Below, piece after piece: positions 26,786 through 35,916 of a stretch of 44,947 nt of DNA. Both the position numbers and the translations under genes were made by a program. Numbering within the stretch: the first letter of the stretch is position 1; every line of letters begins with the position of its first letter. The DNA is from Moritella sp. (GTDB taxonomy: Bacteria > Pseudomonadota > Gammaproteobacteria > Enterobacterales > Moritellaceae): positions 1-44,947 of the forward strand of contig NZ_JABSQR010000040.1 of NCBI RefSeq assembly GCF_013215705.1, given 5' to 3'. The notes beneath the pieces are model-generated. The model was not told the origin of the DNA, made no database searches, and saw only the letters and a list, made by a program, of their open reading frames with translations.

Positions 26786-26842
26786 TAAAACATTAAAAAC
26801 ACGCTGTTTATAATGAACAGTGTTAATGATTAGTAATTATAT

Positions 26843-26871
26843 ACGCCTGTTGATACAGGCGTTTTTTTTTG
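26843..26871 (+). terminator. Intrinsic terminator after lysW-like gene
   Basis: Stem ACGCCTGT (26843-26850) with ACAGGCGT (26855-26862), TGAT loop, followed by nine T. It ends ten bases before the tdk start, so tdk needs its own promoter or read-through. Confidence 0.9.
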
Positions 26872-26881
26872 AGGGTATAAA

Positions 26882-27463
26882 ATGGCATCTTTGCATTTCA
26901 AATTTGCAGCTATGAATTCGGGTAAATCAACACAATTAATCCAAGCTCACTTTAATTATATTGAACGTGGTATGTACCCATTAGCGATGACACCTGAGTG
27001 TGATAGTCGTTATGGCAAGGGTGTTATTGGTGCGCGTGTTGGCTTAAAACTAGAAGTTGAAGTGTTTGAGAAAGATACCAATTTATTTACCACTGTTTCT
27101 ATCCGATTAGAAAATAAAAAAATCGATGTATTTATCATTGATGAAGGTCAATTTCTAACGCGAGAACAGGTTTATCAATTAGCCAATGTTGTTGACCAAC
27201 TTCACATCCCTGTGATTGTTTATGGCTTAAAAACAGATTTTAAATTAGAGATGTTTGAAGGCTCGTACCATTTGATGTGTCTGGCTGATAAAGTTGAAGA
27301 ACTTAAAACCATTTGCTGGTGTGGTAATAAAGCGCACATGAATGCACGAGTGAGTGAAACTGGGGTGGTATTAAGAGAAGGCGAGCAAGTTGAGATTGGT
27401 GGCAATGAGCTCTACGTATCCTTGTGCCGTAAGCATTTCATGAATGGCAACGCAAGCGCTTAG
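26882..27463 (+). CDS. tdk: Thymidine kinase
   Basis: A 193-residue type II thymidine kinase. The P-loop AAMNSGKSTQLI is at residues 9-20, VFIIDEGQFLTREQV supplies the Walker B/catalytic acid region, and the zinc-binding lasso domain shows TICWCGNKAHMNARVS and a C-terminal LCRKH. It phosphorylates thymidine in the salvage pathway. The ATG lies right behind the lysW terminator, leaving only about 10 bp for its leader, so its promoter must overlap the terminator or lie within the lysW 3' region. Confidence 0.95.
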   Translation: MASLHFKFAAMNSGKSTQLIQAHFNYIERGMYPLAMTPECDSRYGKGVIGARVGLKLEVEVFEKDTNLFTTVSIRLENKKIDVFIIDEGQFLTREQVYQLANVVDQLHIPVIVYGLKTDFKLEMFEGSYHLMCLADKVEELKTICWCGNKAHMNARVSETGVVLREGEQVEIGGNELYVSLCRKHFMNGNASA

Positions 27464-27518
27464 TTCTATTCTGTCGTTATTATTCTAGCATGGCTAACCG
27501 TCCTCGATGATGAGCGTA

Positions 27519-28157
27519 TTATGTAGCGCTTATTATCTGTGTTGGTTGTATACTTTGGATAGTATTAATTTCATTTAATACTATCTCTGGTTCAGAGAAT
27601 AAATAACCTTGAAAATATGTGCTTTGCAGATTCTTAGCTTGTTCAAATTGGCTCTCAGTTTCTATCTTTTCTATTAATATACTTATCTCATGTTTCGCTA
27701 ATAATGGTTTTAATGTTTTAATTTCTTTAAATGAAGTCAGGGTAATATCGAATTTGATAATATCAACAATGTCAAAAAACGGTAGCCAATCTTCTGAATA
27801 AATAAAATCATCCAATGCAATGGTAAATCCCATATTTTTTAATTGCTTTAACGCTTTAAATATAGCCACCGTTGGCGGTACGTCCTCGAGTACTTCAATC
27901 ACAATTGGTTTATTGATGAGTTTATGAGGCAAGCCATCGAGAATACTTTGCTCTGTAAAATTGATAAAGTAGGGCTTGTTATCAACGAGTTTATTAATAT
28001 TAGAACTCAATAAGTGCTCGTGAACCAACCGTTCTGTTGCGATTTCGGCATTTATGATTGGGAAGGTATTCTCTAAACTATCACGATATAACAGCTCATA
28101 GGCGACGATGTTACGGGTGCTATTTAGGATTGGTTGTTTAGCGATATATGAGTGCAT
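27519..28157 (-). CDS. EAL-domain protein lacking the usual HDOD domain
   Basis: A 212-residue EAL domain of the YuxH/CdgJ branch. Recognisable positions are AYELLYRD (EAL-motif equivalent), INFTEQS (Asn), VIEVLED (Glu), IALDDFIY (metal-binding Asp pair), IIKFDIT (Lys/Asp) and IEKIETESQFEQA, then QGYLFSEP. Family members such as Vibrio CdgJ are about 400 residues with a C-terminal HDOD domain; this one stops just after the EAL fold, with only 55 bp before tdk. It may be a c-di-GMP phosphodiesterase or a non-catalytic c-di-GMP binder. I chose ATG 28157 (MHSYIAKQPIL); the frame reaches a TTG at 28208. Confidence 0.8.
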   Translation of the reverse strand: MHSYIAKQPILNSTRNIVAYELLYRDSLENTFPIINAEIATERLVHEHLLSSNINKLVDNKPYFINFTEQSILDGLPHKLINKPIVIEVLEDVPPTVAIFKALKQLKNMGFTIALDDFIYSEDWLPFFDIVDIIKFDITLTSFKEIKTLKPLLAKHEISILIEKIETESQFEQAKNLQSTYFQGYLFSEPEIVLNEINTIQSIQPTQIISAT

Positions 28158-28394
28158 AAAAAGTACTTTATTAACAAAGGTACCTATAAGCTTATGCGTA
28201 ATTATCAAAATGGCGAACTATTTAGTCAATATAGGTAACGGTTCATTACTATGCGTGAGAAATTGATTGGTACTGTGCTGTTCAGTACTATCATTTTATG
28301 AACGAAACGTATCGTATTTTTATTAGATGATAGGTGAATCGATTTATGCCGCAATAGACTTAGCATCTATTACGGCTGAACGAAGGTGTATTGT

Positions 28395-31331
28395 CTATTG
28401 TTGTTGGAAAACTTTAGTCATTTTATTTATCTCAATCACATCAGCAAAAGGAATGTTTTGCTCAGGGAAGGCTGCTTGAACCTTACTTGTCAGTGGCTTA
28501 GAGAATGAACGGTAGTTTATTTTAGCGACTACAGTGATTGGGTAACTTATCCCTGCTGGTAGTTCGAATGATTCAACACGAGTTTCATCAGGAGATATAC
28601 GGGTATCTGATAGAATCTTCTCTACGCGCCAGAATTTAAGACCAACTGGTTCACCATGCATGTAACCGGATTTCTTAGCAAACACACGGCTGTCTTTTGG
28701 TAAGTAACCATCGTTTAACTGACCACTCACTAAACGCTTTTCGCCTTTGCTATCCGTTACCACAAGATCAATCCATACTTGACGACGTGCGCCACCTGGC
28801 ATTTTGTGGCCGGTATTATGGTTGGTGACTTTGACATCAATACTGCGGCCATCTTCGCTGGTTTCCACGTCGAGTAGTAGGGCGTTACGTAAGATATCAC
28901 GACTGAGTTTACCGTGTTCTTTCGAACGCATATCAGAGAAGTAGTAGTTACCACCAATAAAGTTATGTGCAATCAAGTTTGGTTTAATTGGCCCATTATC
29001 GGTTGCTTGACCCGGTACTTTTTTATCAAAATCTGTCATGTCTAAGCGCATGTGACAATCTATACAGGTTTTGTTCTGCTCTGGGTTGTCTGGTGAATTA
29101 AATTTAGAGGCTTGCCATTCGCCATAGTTGTTATTCACATTGGCACCTTGCCCAGGGGTGAATTCATTATGACAGGTCGCGCAATACAAAGAGCTTTTGT
29201 ACAGTTCAGGGTTTGAATAGCTGTCTTTGTGCTGTTGCGGTGATGCATTTATTTGAGCTTCAGCAATGAATTTTAATGCGGGGTTACTCGAAAATTCAAA
29301 CAAGTATTCAGCGCGGTCTTTTAAGTTTACGGTGAGGTCGGTATTACCGCCTGCATCTTCCGCTTTGGTGATTCGATGACAGAACACACAGCTGGTGCCA
29401 GTTTCATCAACGGGGAGACCTTCTCTTAGTGCATCACGTAGGCTCTGCCCTTCTTTTTCATACATGCTATTAAGATGAGTCAATGGCGCGGTATTGTTAT
29501 TTAGAATCGTTTGTGGGGCATGACAGCCTCGGCATAAGTTTCTAAATGGTTCACCTTCTGATTCTGCGGCTAAGTTTTCTTGGAAGCGATAATAAGGGCT
29601 ATCCATGTGCATTCCATGGTTAGAGTCTGCCCACTGTTTATAGAGCGTACTATGGCACGATTCACAACTGGCTGAATTTAACCATTCTGATTTATGAGTG
29701 AACTTACGTTCGTCATCAAAGCGTAACCAGGTTGATAGATAGGGTAAATTTTCTTTCGTGGTTACGTACATATTTAATGCTGACATTAAGCGTACGATCT
29801 CTGCAGACGGTGCTTTAGGATCAACTGTTGGTAGTTCTGGTTTCTTAGGGTCTGTTCCCATACCACCTTGCGTTTTTTGGATCATATCGATATAGGCTTC
29901 GATAGGATCGCCAGCGATCATGGTTGCTAAGCCTATATGACCTGTCATTGCATTGACTTTAACGTCTTTAGTACCGTCAGCTAACAAGTATTTGTTGGTG
30001 AAGTTAAACCCGTCAACATGACAAGAATTACAGCTCATCCAGAAATCACCAGCCATGGCTGAGTTTTCAAACTTATTGCTGTTTGCAAGATTGAAGAGCG
30101 TTTTACCTAAACGCAGTTCAGGCGCGATTGGATCGTGACTAATTAATTTGGCGAATTGCGCGTTAGCCAATTTAACTTTAGCAAAAGGGCCTTGACCACT
30201 CACATCAAAACTCACTAAGTCGTGAGACATGGCATTTTGGACATAGAGTGTACCGTCTTTCTCAATCATGCTACGGGGATTCGTACCGGGTATATGACGG
30301 TAAATTTGCGTCGCTTTTACGCCGCCTTGTAATTTGGTACGGCGATGGCGTTTTGATTTTTTACCTATTTTACCTTGACGAGATAAATCAAACACGAGCA
30401 GATCTTCTGATCCTGATAGGGTTATAAATACTTTTTTACCGTCTTCACGGAATGTCACGTCATGCGGGTTAGACACAATACGCGTGGTATTGTTGTTCTC
30501 AATGATGTTGATTTGTTTAAATAACTGTTTACGTTTATCAACCATTTCTTTTTCTTTACCTGGGGTGAGGTCAAGTAGCGAAATAGTTGGGAAGACGGTT
30601 GATTGAAACTGGAAGTCTTGTGTAAACGACCACAATACATGGGGTAGCCAAGCTTGTGTGCCATCGGGAGAAATCGCAATATTATCTAATACCCGTGGTT
30701 TACCTTGCGGTGTTGCACGAGATGAATGTACTGGCGTATCAACAAGTTGGATGATTTTGTTTAATTTCAATTTTGGCTGTCGGGTATCATAAATGGATAC
30801 TTGGCCAGTCATGCTATGGGTCACAAACAAACGACCATCGTCAGCTAATGCAAGACCACGTGGTGTATCTGCTGTTTGTGTTGTTGCGGTTATTTCACCA
30901 TCTGTTGAAACGGTTATTAGCTGTTTAGCTTCAAACAATGTGACGTAGTATTGTTTGTTATGCTCATCATAAACGATACCAAAAGGGCGATAGCCTGTTT
31001 TGATTGTTTTAATTAGTTTAAGGCTTTTAGCATCAATGAGGTAAAGTTGATCTGCAAGATAATCACTGACTAATAACTGATTGTTAATCGGGTCTAATGC
31101 AAGACGGCGTAAGTCTTTACCCAATGCTTGCTCTTTTAAGAGTTCACCAGTTTCAACGTTAATAATACTGACGCTGCCTGCATCCATATTGGCACTAATA
31201 AACTGAGTTCCATCTGTTGATAGTAGTAAACTGTTACTTTTTGTATTCGAAAAATCAGTACTGGCGTAAAGTGAGTTGCTTGCTAACAATAACAAGGCGC
31301 ATATTAATTTAGGCAGAAAATGTATGTTCAT
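28395..31331 (-). CDS. Exported beta-propeller/hexaheme c-type cytochrome
   Basis: A 978-residue protein with a signal peptide (cleavage near residues 23-24, LYAS). Residues about 30-400 form YncE/NHL-like beta-propeller repeats (GTLYVQNAMSHDLVSFDVSG, GRLFVTHSMTGQVSIYD). Six CxxCH haem sites follow: CNSCH 434, CESCH 556, CRGCH 600, CVFCH 648, CATCH 717 and CIDCH 756. The first sits in a cytochrome-c-peroxidase-like segment; the other five resemble cytochrome c554/NrfA-like multihaem domains. The last 170 residues are an Ig-like domain (NHNTGHKMPGGARRQVW). It should be periplasmic or surface-exposed and carry electrons. It starts three bases after the GT-C gene, the last gene of the minus-strand iron-permease cluster. 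Its partner is unknown. Confidence 0.88.
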   Translation of the reverse strand: MNIHFLPKLICALLLLASNSLYASTDFSNTKSNSLLLSTDGTQFISANMDAGSVSIINVETGELLKEQALGKDLRRLALDPINNQLLVSDYLADQLYLIDAKSLKLIKTIKTGYRPFGIVYDEHNKQYYVTLFEAKQLITVSTDGEITATTQTADTPRGLALADDGRLFVTHSMTGQVSIYDTRQPKLKLNKIIQLVDTPVHSSRATPQGKPRVLDNIAISPDGTQAWLPHVLWSFTQDFQFQSTVFPTISLLDLTPGKEKEMVDKRKQLFKQINIIENNNTTRIVSNPHDVTFREDGKKVFITLSGSEDLLVFDLSRQGKIGKKSKRHRRTKLQGGVKATQIYRHIPGTNPRSMIEKDGTLYVQNAMSHDLVSFDVSGQGPFAKVKLANAQFAKLISHDPIAPELRLGKTLFNLANSNKFENSAMAGDFWMSCNSCHVDGFNFTNKYLLADGTKDVKVNAMTGHIGLATMIAGDPIEAYIDMIQKTQGGMGTDPKKPELPTVDPKAPSAEIVRLMSALNMYVTTKENLPYLSTWLRFDDERKFTHKSEWLNSASCESCHSTLYKQWADSNHGMHMDSPYYRFQENLAAESEGEPFRNLCRGCHAPQTILNNNTAPLTHLNSMYEKEGQSLRDALREGLPVDETGTSCVFCHRITKAEDAGGNTDLTVNLKDRAEYLFEFSSNPALKFIAEAQINASPQQHKDSYSNPELYKSSLYCATCHNEFTPGQGANVNNNYGEWQASKFNSPDNPEQNKTCIDCHMRLDMTDFDKKVPGQATDNGPIKPNLIAHNFIGGNYYFSDMRSKEHGKLSRDILRNALLLDVETSEDGRSIDVKVTNHNTGHKMPGGARRQVWIDLVVTDSKGEKRLVSGQLNDGYLPKDSRVFAKKSGYMHGEPVGLKFWRVEKILSDTRISPDETRVESFELPAGISYPITVVAKINYRSFSKPLTSKVQAAFPEQNIPFADVIEINKMTKVFQQQ

Positions 31332-31334
31332 AGA

Positions 31335-32858
31335 TTACAGCATCTTGGTAGGGAAATAGGCATTACGATTAAGAATGGTTATCATTATATCGGTTTGACG
31401 TGATAGTGCAATATTTGCGGTTATGTTTAAATGATTAGGATCAAAGTAATATAAGTATAAACTTCGCTCGCCAAGAAATCGGCCTTTAAATTGCTTAACT
31501 ATGCTTTCGTTATTTAACCTATTACTACTCAGTCGCCAATATCCTTGTTGCTGCGCTTGGTAATTACTGCTGCTTTGATAATGTCGGTCTAAAATCACAT
31601 GTTGTGGCAGGTTATTCCGTAAATTATCAATGTTATAATTACTGATAATCATTTGCTGCTTGTCCATTGTTTTAAAGAACTGAGTCGCTTGTAATACAGG
31701 GGCATTTCTTTGTTGGGTGAATTGTTTGATACTGTGATAACCCAGTGTCACGAGTAAGATACAACTCAATATGTATAGAGCAGGGCGCATACGCTGAGTT
31801 TGGTAAACGTGTTCAATGAGTTGCGCGCAGATAATCGGTAACAATAAACTGAAAACGGCTAAGTGACGAATATTTTCTGGATTCTGGCCTCGGATGATCC
31901 AGGCAAACCAACAGCACACCAAAATACTTAATCCACGGGTTCTTGGTAGATATAAACCAATGGCTAATATCGAGGTTAATAATATAACCCCGAGCGTGGA
32001 ATAGGTATTGGTTAATGTAGTCAACCACTGGCTCAATCGCGAATCTGTGGTACTGGTGGTATTACCCCAAATCGTAAAGTGACCTTGGGTGAATCGCTGT
32101 CCTTCTTCAATATAGGCCCAGCCGTCTTGCATGAACACGTAGAACGCACATATGACCCCTACCAGGGTAATGCTGAATATCTGCCAGCCAAGGCGTTGAT
32201 AACCTTGTCTACGTTGACGGTGATAAAATAGTTCTAACAACATTGCACAGGCGACTAAGGGTAAATAAGAAGGTCGAGTTGCTAAACATGCCGCTAATAA
32301 TAACCCGCTAATAATCGCGGAGAATGTTTGTCTTGGTAAAAGAGACTGTAATACACGGTGTAATTTAGTCTTTAATAAAGGGCCTGAGCCAAGCGGTAGA
32401 TGAAAACGGGTTAATAATAAATATAAGCTAAAGAACCACAGTGCGGAAGCGTCTGATAAACCGTTTAAGGCCAATTCGGCAATGTTGCCTTGCAGTAAAA
32501 ACAGCAGTACTGCGAATAATGCAAATGACTTTATTTTCATACGTTGGTAGCAATACATAAAAACACTTATTGTAAGCGTAATTGCCGAAAGGAAACTGAG
32601 TATTACATTGCTGTTGGGATGTGAATTTATTACGTGGATAAGTCGTTCTAACCAAACAAAACCAGGGTAACCAGGAAAGTGAGGGCTAAATTCTAATACT
32701 GAAAAATGGCTCAAGGCACGCTGAAAATAAAGCGCATCATCACTGCTAATATCAAAACTATAATAATTGAGTAAACCAAAATAGCCTGCAATGCAGGCTA
32801 TTAAGCCAATACTAATTATTAAACCAGCGCGCCAAGGTTTATTATTTGGTTGGTGCAT
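31335..32858 (-). CDS. Polytopic membrane protein, GT-C glycosyltransferase-like
   Basis: A 507-residue inner-membrane protein with about ten or more hydrophobic helices and a soluble C-terminal part of roughly 120 residues. The first periplasmic loop has an acidic motif (SFDISSDDALYFQRAL) followed by FPGYPGFVWLERL, as in GT-C enzymes such as ArnT/PMT-type lipid-linked sugar transferases. That assignment is by architecture only. I chose ATG 32858, which overlaps the preceding gene by 17 bases; a TTG at 32906 is in the same frame. The cytochrome gene starts three bases after its stop, so the two are surely co-translated. Confidence 0.65.
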   Translation of the reverse strand: MHQPNNKPWRAGLIISIGLIACIAGYFGLLNYYSFDISSDDALYFQRALSHFSVLEFSPHFPGYPGFVWLERLIHVINSHPNSNVILSFLSAITLTISVFMYCYQRMKIKSFALFAVLLFLLQGNIAELALNGLSDASALWFFSLYLLLTRFHLPLGSGPLLKTKLHRVLQSLLPRQTFSAIISGLLLAACLATRPSYLPLVACAMLLELFYHRQRRQGYQRLGWQIFSITLVGVICAFYVFMQDGWAYIEEGQRFTQGHFTIWGNTTSTTDSRLSQWLTTLTNTYSTLGVILLTSILAIGLYLPRTRGLSILVCCWFAWIIRGQNPENIRHLAVFSLLLPIICAQLIEHVYQTQRMRPALYILSCILLVTLGYHSIKQFTQQRNAPVLQATQFFKTMDKQQMIISNYNIDNLRNNLPQHVILDRHYQSSSNYQAQQQGYWRLSSNRLNNESIVKQFKGRFLGERSLYLYYFDPNHLNITANIALSRQTDIMITILNRNAYFPTKML

Positions 32859-33498
32859 CAGGCAATGTAAATTGTAATGCAACTTGTAAGTTAGTGCGGT
32901 ATTCAATGTAGCGCGTTAAATCTGCAGGTTTTTGACCCACACCAAATACCCCCGGGTTACCGATTGATGCAAGGGCGCCGCGAATGGCTATATCGGCTTT
33001 TTGGCGATTGTCGGCAGTTAAATCAGCAGCAAGTAAATCAATGAATAACTTACTTTTGACGACCAGCACTTTAGCTACTTGATATTCATTGATGTTTTGC
33101 TCTGCACCTTCAAGACGACGCATGACTTCTGCTTTTATCGTGGTGGTTAGTGCTCTGGCCACACCTTGTTGATCTTTATTCGTGATCGCGGTTTGCATTT
33201 GTTTATCGACAGCGAGCCCATGGTGCTCGTTAAAATACACGAATTCTTTCTGCATCGAATCATAGGCAGTTTGCACTGCACTATAATCACTTGCCGATAA
33301 TGCTTTTAACAAGGCTTCTCGACCTTCAATTAATGGTTCTTTACCTGCTGCGGCATAAGAATAAGCAAAGCTTTGCGCACTAAATAATAATACGAAAAAA
33401 CTGAATAACAGTGATGCTAAGTTTCTGTTAATAGCCGTTTTCTTCGCTGCTTTTTTAGTGTCTATTTGGGTCAATTGTATAATAGGTTTAAGCGACAT
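32842..33498 (-). CDS. Exported helical protein of unknown function
   Basis: A 218-residue protein. A long basic n-region (KKAAKKTAINRN) precedes a hydrophobic stretch and a likely signal cleavage after QSFA near residue 45. The mature part is almost entirely helical and charged: AAAGKEPLIEGREALLKAL, then a DYSAVQTAYDSMQ helix, EFVYFNEHHG and RRLEGAEQN. Acidic and histidine residues could bind metal. In helical character it recalls the extracytoplasmic helical domains fused to some FTR1 permeases, but I do not recognise the family. Its ATG overlaps the end of the FAD-enzyme gene by 11 bases (coupled translation). Confidence 0.7.
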   Translation of the reverse strand: MSLKPIIQLTQIDTKKAAKKTAINRNLASLLFSFFVLLFSAQSFAYSYAAAGKEPLIEGREALLKALSASDYSAVQTAYDSMQKEFVYFNEHHGLAVDKQMQTAITNKDQQGVARALTTTIKAEVMRRLEGAEQNINEYQVAKVLVVKSKLFIDLLAADLTADNRQKADIAIRGALASIGNPGVFGVGQKPADLTRYIEYRTNLQVALQFTLPDAPTK

Positions 33499-34930
33499 TT
33501 GTTACCTCTGGCGTTTTCTTATCATCCATAATGCTTTGCACTTCAATCACGGTTTTTTCGTTACGGTGGTCAAAGATCTGGCGACGATTATCTTCACCCT
33601 TAATGATACCTTCTGCTGCCATCAGGCCCATTTCCATCGCGGTATCGGTGAAGATGTAACGGAAAGTACCTTGGCGACCAGTCATAACCAAGTTGCCAAA
33701 TTGGTTAAGATGAGTGATTGCACGTTCACGTTTAGCGTTATAACTCACGTCCATCATTGGATAAGCGTATTCGGTGTAAGTGGTAAAGAATTCACCGGTA
33801 CTTACATCTGGCACTCCGAGATGATTAAGATCTTGTTTTACGCGTTTTAATAGTTTGTTGTTGTCCATGTGCCAAACGTCATCACCTTTGTTACACGGGA
33901 TTTCGATCATCACTGATGTTTGTCCTTTGGGTGCCATAAATGGTGAACGGCGACGCGGTTCTTGCAAACGCGTACCAATTAACTCTGGGTCAGACAGATA
34001 CTGCCAGGTATTTTGTGACACGTTTTCTGTGGCCATCGGCATGTTGAAAAAGCGTAGCGAGCGATAAGTTAGGCCAGAATCAAATCCTGTTAAAGTACAA
34101 ACCACTGGTAAAGGAATAGTACCGACAACGTGATCACAGCTAATTGAGTTTGTCTCACCGTTAAGTTCATATGTGACGGCATCAATACAATTCTTACCTT
34201 GATTCAGAGCGGTGATATTAGCGCCTCGAACAATCGTTACACCTTGTTCTTGCAGTCTTTCTGCAAGTTTTGTGTACATTTGGCCAAAGCCGAGTTTTGG
34301 ATAGCGGTATTTTTTAGCGTAAGTACGCGGTGTTGCGCCACGTGTTGGGATTAAACGTCGAGCAACATCTTTTAAATCTAATAAGCTAATACGTTGTGAT
34401 GCCCAGTCGGCTGATAATTGACGCGGGTCGATACCCCATAGTTTACCGGTGTAACCTTCAAAGAAGTTTTTGTATAGTGTGGTGCCAAAACGGGTTTCAA
34501 TCCATTCGGCAAAGTTACTGGTGCTTTGTTCACTTGGGCGTTTTTGGAAGGGTAATTTGAAAACCAGATCAATGGCCGCTCCGGCTAATAAACTTATCGG
34601 CGCATTACGTAATAAGTTACCAATCGCAAGCGGGTAGTTGTAGGTACGCCCTTTAAAACGGATCACACTAGTACGCTCTGCATACAGCAGATCGTCAGTC
34701 ATTAAGTCATCGATAAACTGTAATAGTTTCGGATTTTTAGTAATAAAGCGATGGCCGCCATAATCAAAACGGTATTCACCTTTTTCACCTTGGAAGGTTT
34801 GCGTTGCGCACATGCCACCAACAAACTCTTCACGTTCTAGGATAGTGACTTGGTAACCAGCTTGATTAAATTCCCATGCGGCCATTAGCCCAGCAGGACC
34901 AGCGCCTAAAATTACAATTTGTTTCGACAT
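33488..34930 (-). CDS. FAD-dependent oxidoreductase, amine oxidase/UDP-galactopyranose mutase-like
   Basis: A 480-residue flavoprotein starting MSKQIVILGAGPAG, with the Rossmann GxGxxG at residues 9-14, the ribose-binding E near TILEREE, and GGMCAT, DYGGHRF and the C-terminal GNLVMTGRQGTFRYIFTDTAMEMG segment. It belongs to the large group including protoporphyrinogen oxidase, phytoene desaturase and UDP-galactopyranose mutase; ENFFEGYTGKLWG-like text (NFFEGYTGKLWGID) favours the mutase-like side. No signal peptide, so cytoplasmic. The reaction is unknown. I chose ATG 34930; the frame runs to a TTG at 34936. It is coupled to the exported helical gene. Confidence 0.82.
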   Translation of the reverse strand: MSKQIVILGAGPAGLMAAWEFNQAGYQVTILEREEFVGGMCATQTFQGEKGEYRFDYGGHRFITKNPKLLQFIDDLMTDDLLYAERTSVIRFKGRTYNYPLAIGNLLRNAPISLLAGAAIDLVFKLPFQKRPSEQSTSNFAEWIETRFGTTLYKNFFEGYTGKLWGIDPRQLSADWASQRISLLDLKDVARRLIPTRGATPRTYAKKYRYPKLGFGQMYTKLAERLQEQGVTIVRGANITALNQGKNCIDAVTYELNGETNSISCDHVVGTIPLPVVCTLTGFDSGLTYRSLRFFNMPMATENVSQNTWQYLSDPELIGTRLQEPRRRSPFMAPKGQTSVMIEIPCNKGDDVWHMDNNKLLKRVKQDLNHLGVPDVSTGEFFTTYTEYAYPMMDVSYNAKRERAITHLNQFGNLVMTGRQGTFRYIFTDTAMEMGLMAAEGIIKGEDNRRQIFDHRNEKTVIEVQSIMDDKKTPEVTNVA

Positions 34931-34966
34931 TATCAACTCAATTTTTTAATTTTTTTAGTGTTCTTA

Positions 34967-35044
34967 AGTCGGTAGAATAAACTTATCGTGGGCTTGCGCA
35001 GGCATTCATGCTTGCAACAGCTGTCTTTGTTTATACCACCGACT
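34967..35044 (-). repeat. Long inverted repeat between FTR1 and FAD-enzyme genes
   Basis: Arms of 16 bases at 34967-34982 (AGTCGGTAGAATAAAC) and 35029-35044 (GTTTATACCACCGACT) pair at 14 of 16 positions, enclosing 46 bases that hold a small GCATTCATGC palindrome. The structure fills most of the 139-bp gap between two genes of the same strand. It is too long for a standard terminator. On the minus strand the second arm is followed after a few bases by an A- and T-rich stretch. It may be an RNA processing/stability element, an attenuator or a small RNA. Confidence 0.6.
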
Positions 35045-35075
35045 ATGTATATATTATTTAGCGTTTGCTTTAATA

Positions 35076-35912
35076 CTAAGTTGCGGCTGTTTTAGTTGGC
35101 ACTTGGTATCCTCGGTGCCAAAACACGGTGAATATCGCTAAATAAACGAACCAAATAACAAGCGGTAATAAATTTGGTGATGAATTATAACCAAATAAAG
35201 CACGTAAGAAAGTACCGAATACGCCTTGATCATCAAGGACATGACTAATATCAAACACGGCAGTCTGGAATACCGGTAACACGTCTGCGCTTTGTAGCAT
35301 GTTACTTGCCGAAGACAATAGGCCTGCGGCAATAATGATAATCAGCAAGCTGGTCCATTTAAAGAATGCTTGTAGTGGTACTTTACGGGTACCACGCATC
35401 AGTACGATAACTAATATCAGCGATGCGATTAAACCTGCGCCTGCACCGATTAACCCATCTTGTAGTGAGAAATCGCCTTGGCCTGAATACATCAACGCGG
35501 AGAAAAATAGCACGGTTTCAAAGCCTTCGCGCATGACCGCAAGGAAAGCCAAAAAGATTAAACCAAAGACATTGCCTGTCGTTAATATTTCGCGAATGTT
35601 CTGTTGCATGTTAGAGACTTGGGTTTTGGCTTGGCGTTGCATCCAAATGGCCATGTAGGTGAGTACCAAGGTCGCAAAGCCTAAAATACCCGCCATTAAT
35701 AAATTACGGTATTCATGCGAGTCGAACTGATCGACCACGAACTGGAAAATGAAAGCGACAATTAATGAGGCAATTAAACCAAGTGCAACACCCAGATAGA
35801 TAAGTTTGTTGTGTTTTGATTGGCCAAGCTTTGCTAAATAAGAAAGTATAATGCCAACGAGTAGGAAGGCTTCAAGTCCTTCACGAAAAGTGATTAAAAA
35901 ACTGGCAAACAT
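35076..35912 (-). CDS. FTR1-family iron permease
   Basis: A 278-residue inner-membrane protein with seven hydrophobic segments. Both iron-binding REXXE motifs are visible: R10-E14 (FREGLEAF) and R128-E132 (MREGFETV). The two motifs in helices 1 and 4 are the hallmark of Ftr1/EfeU permeases, which import iron after oxidation of Fe(II) by a partner protein. The start codon lies four bases after the stop of the cytochrome b-like gene, so the two are co-translated. No EfeO, EfeB, P19 or cupredoxin is seen nearby, so its redox partner must be something else, possibly its haem-protein neighbours. Confidence 0.92.
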   Translation of the reverse strand: MFASFLITFREGLEAFLLVGIILSYLAKLGQSKHNKLIYLGVALGLIASLIVAFIFQFVVDQFDSHEYRNLLMAGILGFATLVLTYMAIWMQRQAKTQVSNMQQNIREILTTGNVFGLIFLAFLAVMREGFETVLFFSALMYSGQGDFSLQDGLIGAGAGLIASLILVIVLMRGTRKVPLQAFFKWTSLLIIIIAAGLLSSASNMLQSADVLPVFQTAVFDISHVLDDQGVFGTFLRALFGYNSSPNLLPLVIWFVYLAIFTVFWHRGYQVPTKTAAT

Positions 35913-35916
35913 AATA

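Noticed and set aside
33458-33850. 130-residue + strand ORF
   Set aside because: Antisense to the FAD-enzyme gene, no ribosome site, no recognisable features.
35299-35658. 119-residue + strand ORF
   Set aside because: Antisense to the FTR1 gene; its residues simply mirror the membrane helices.
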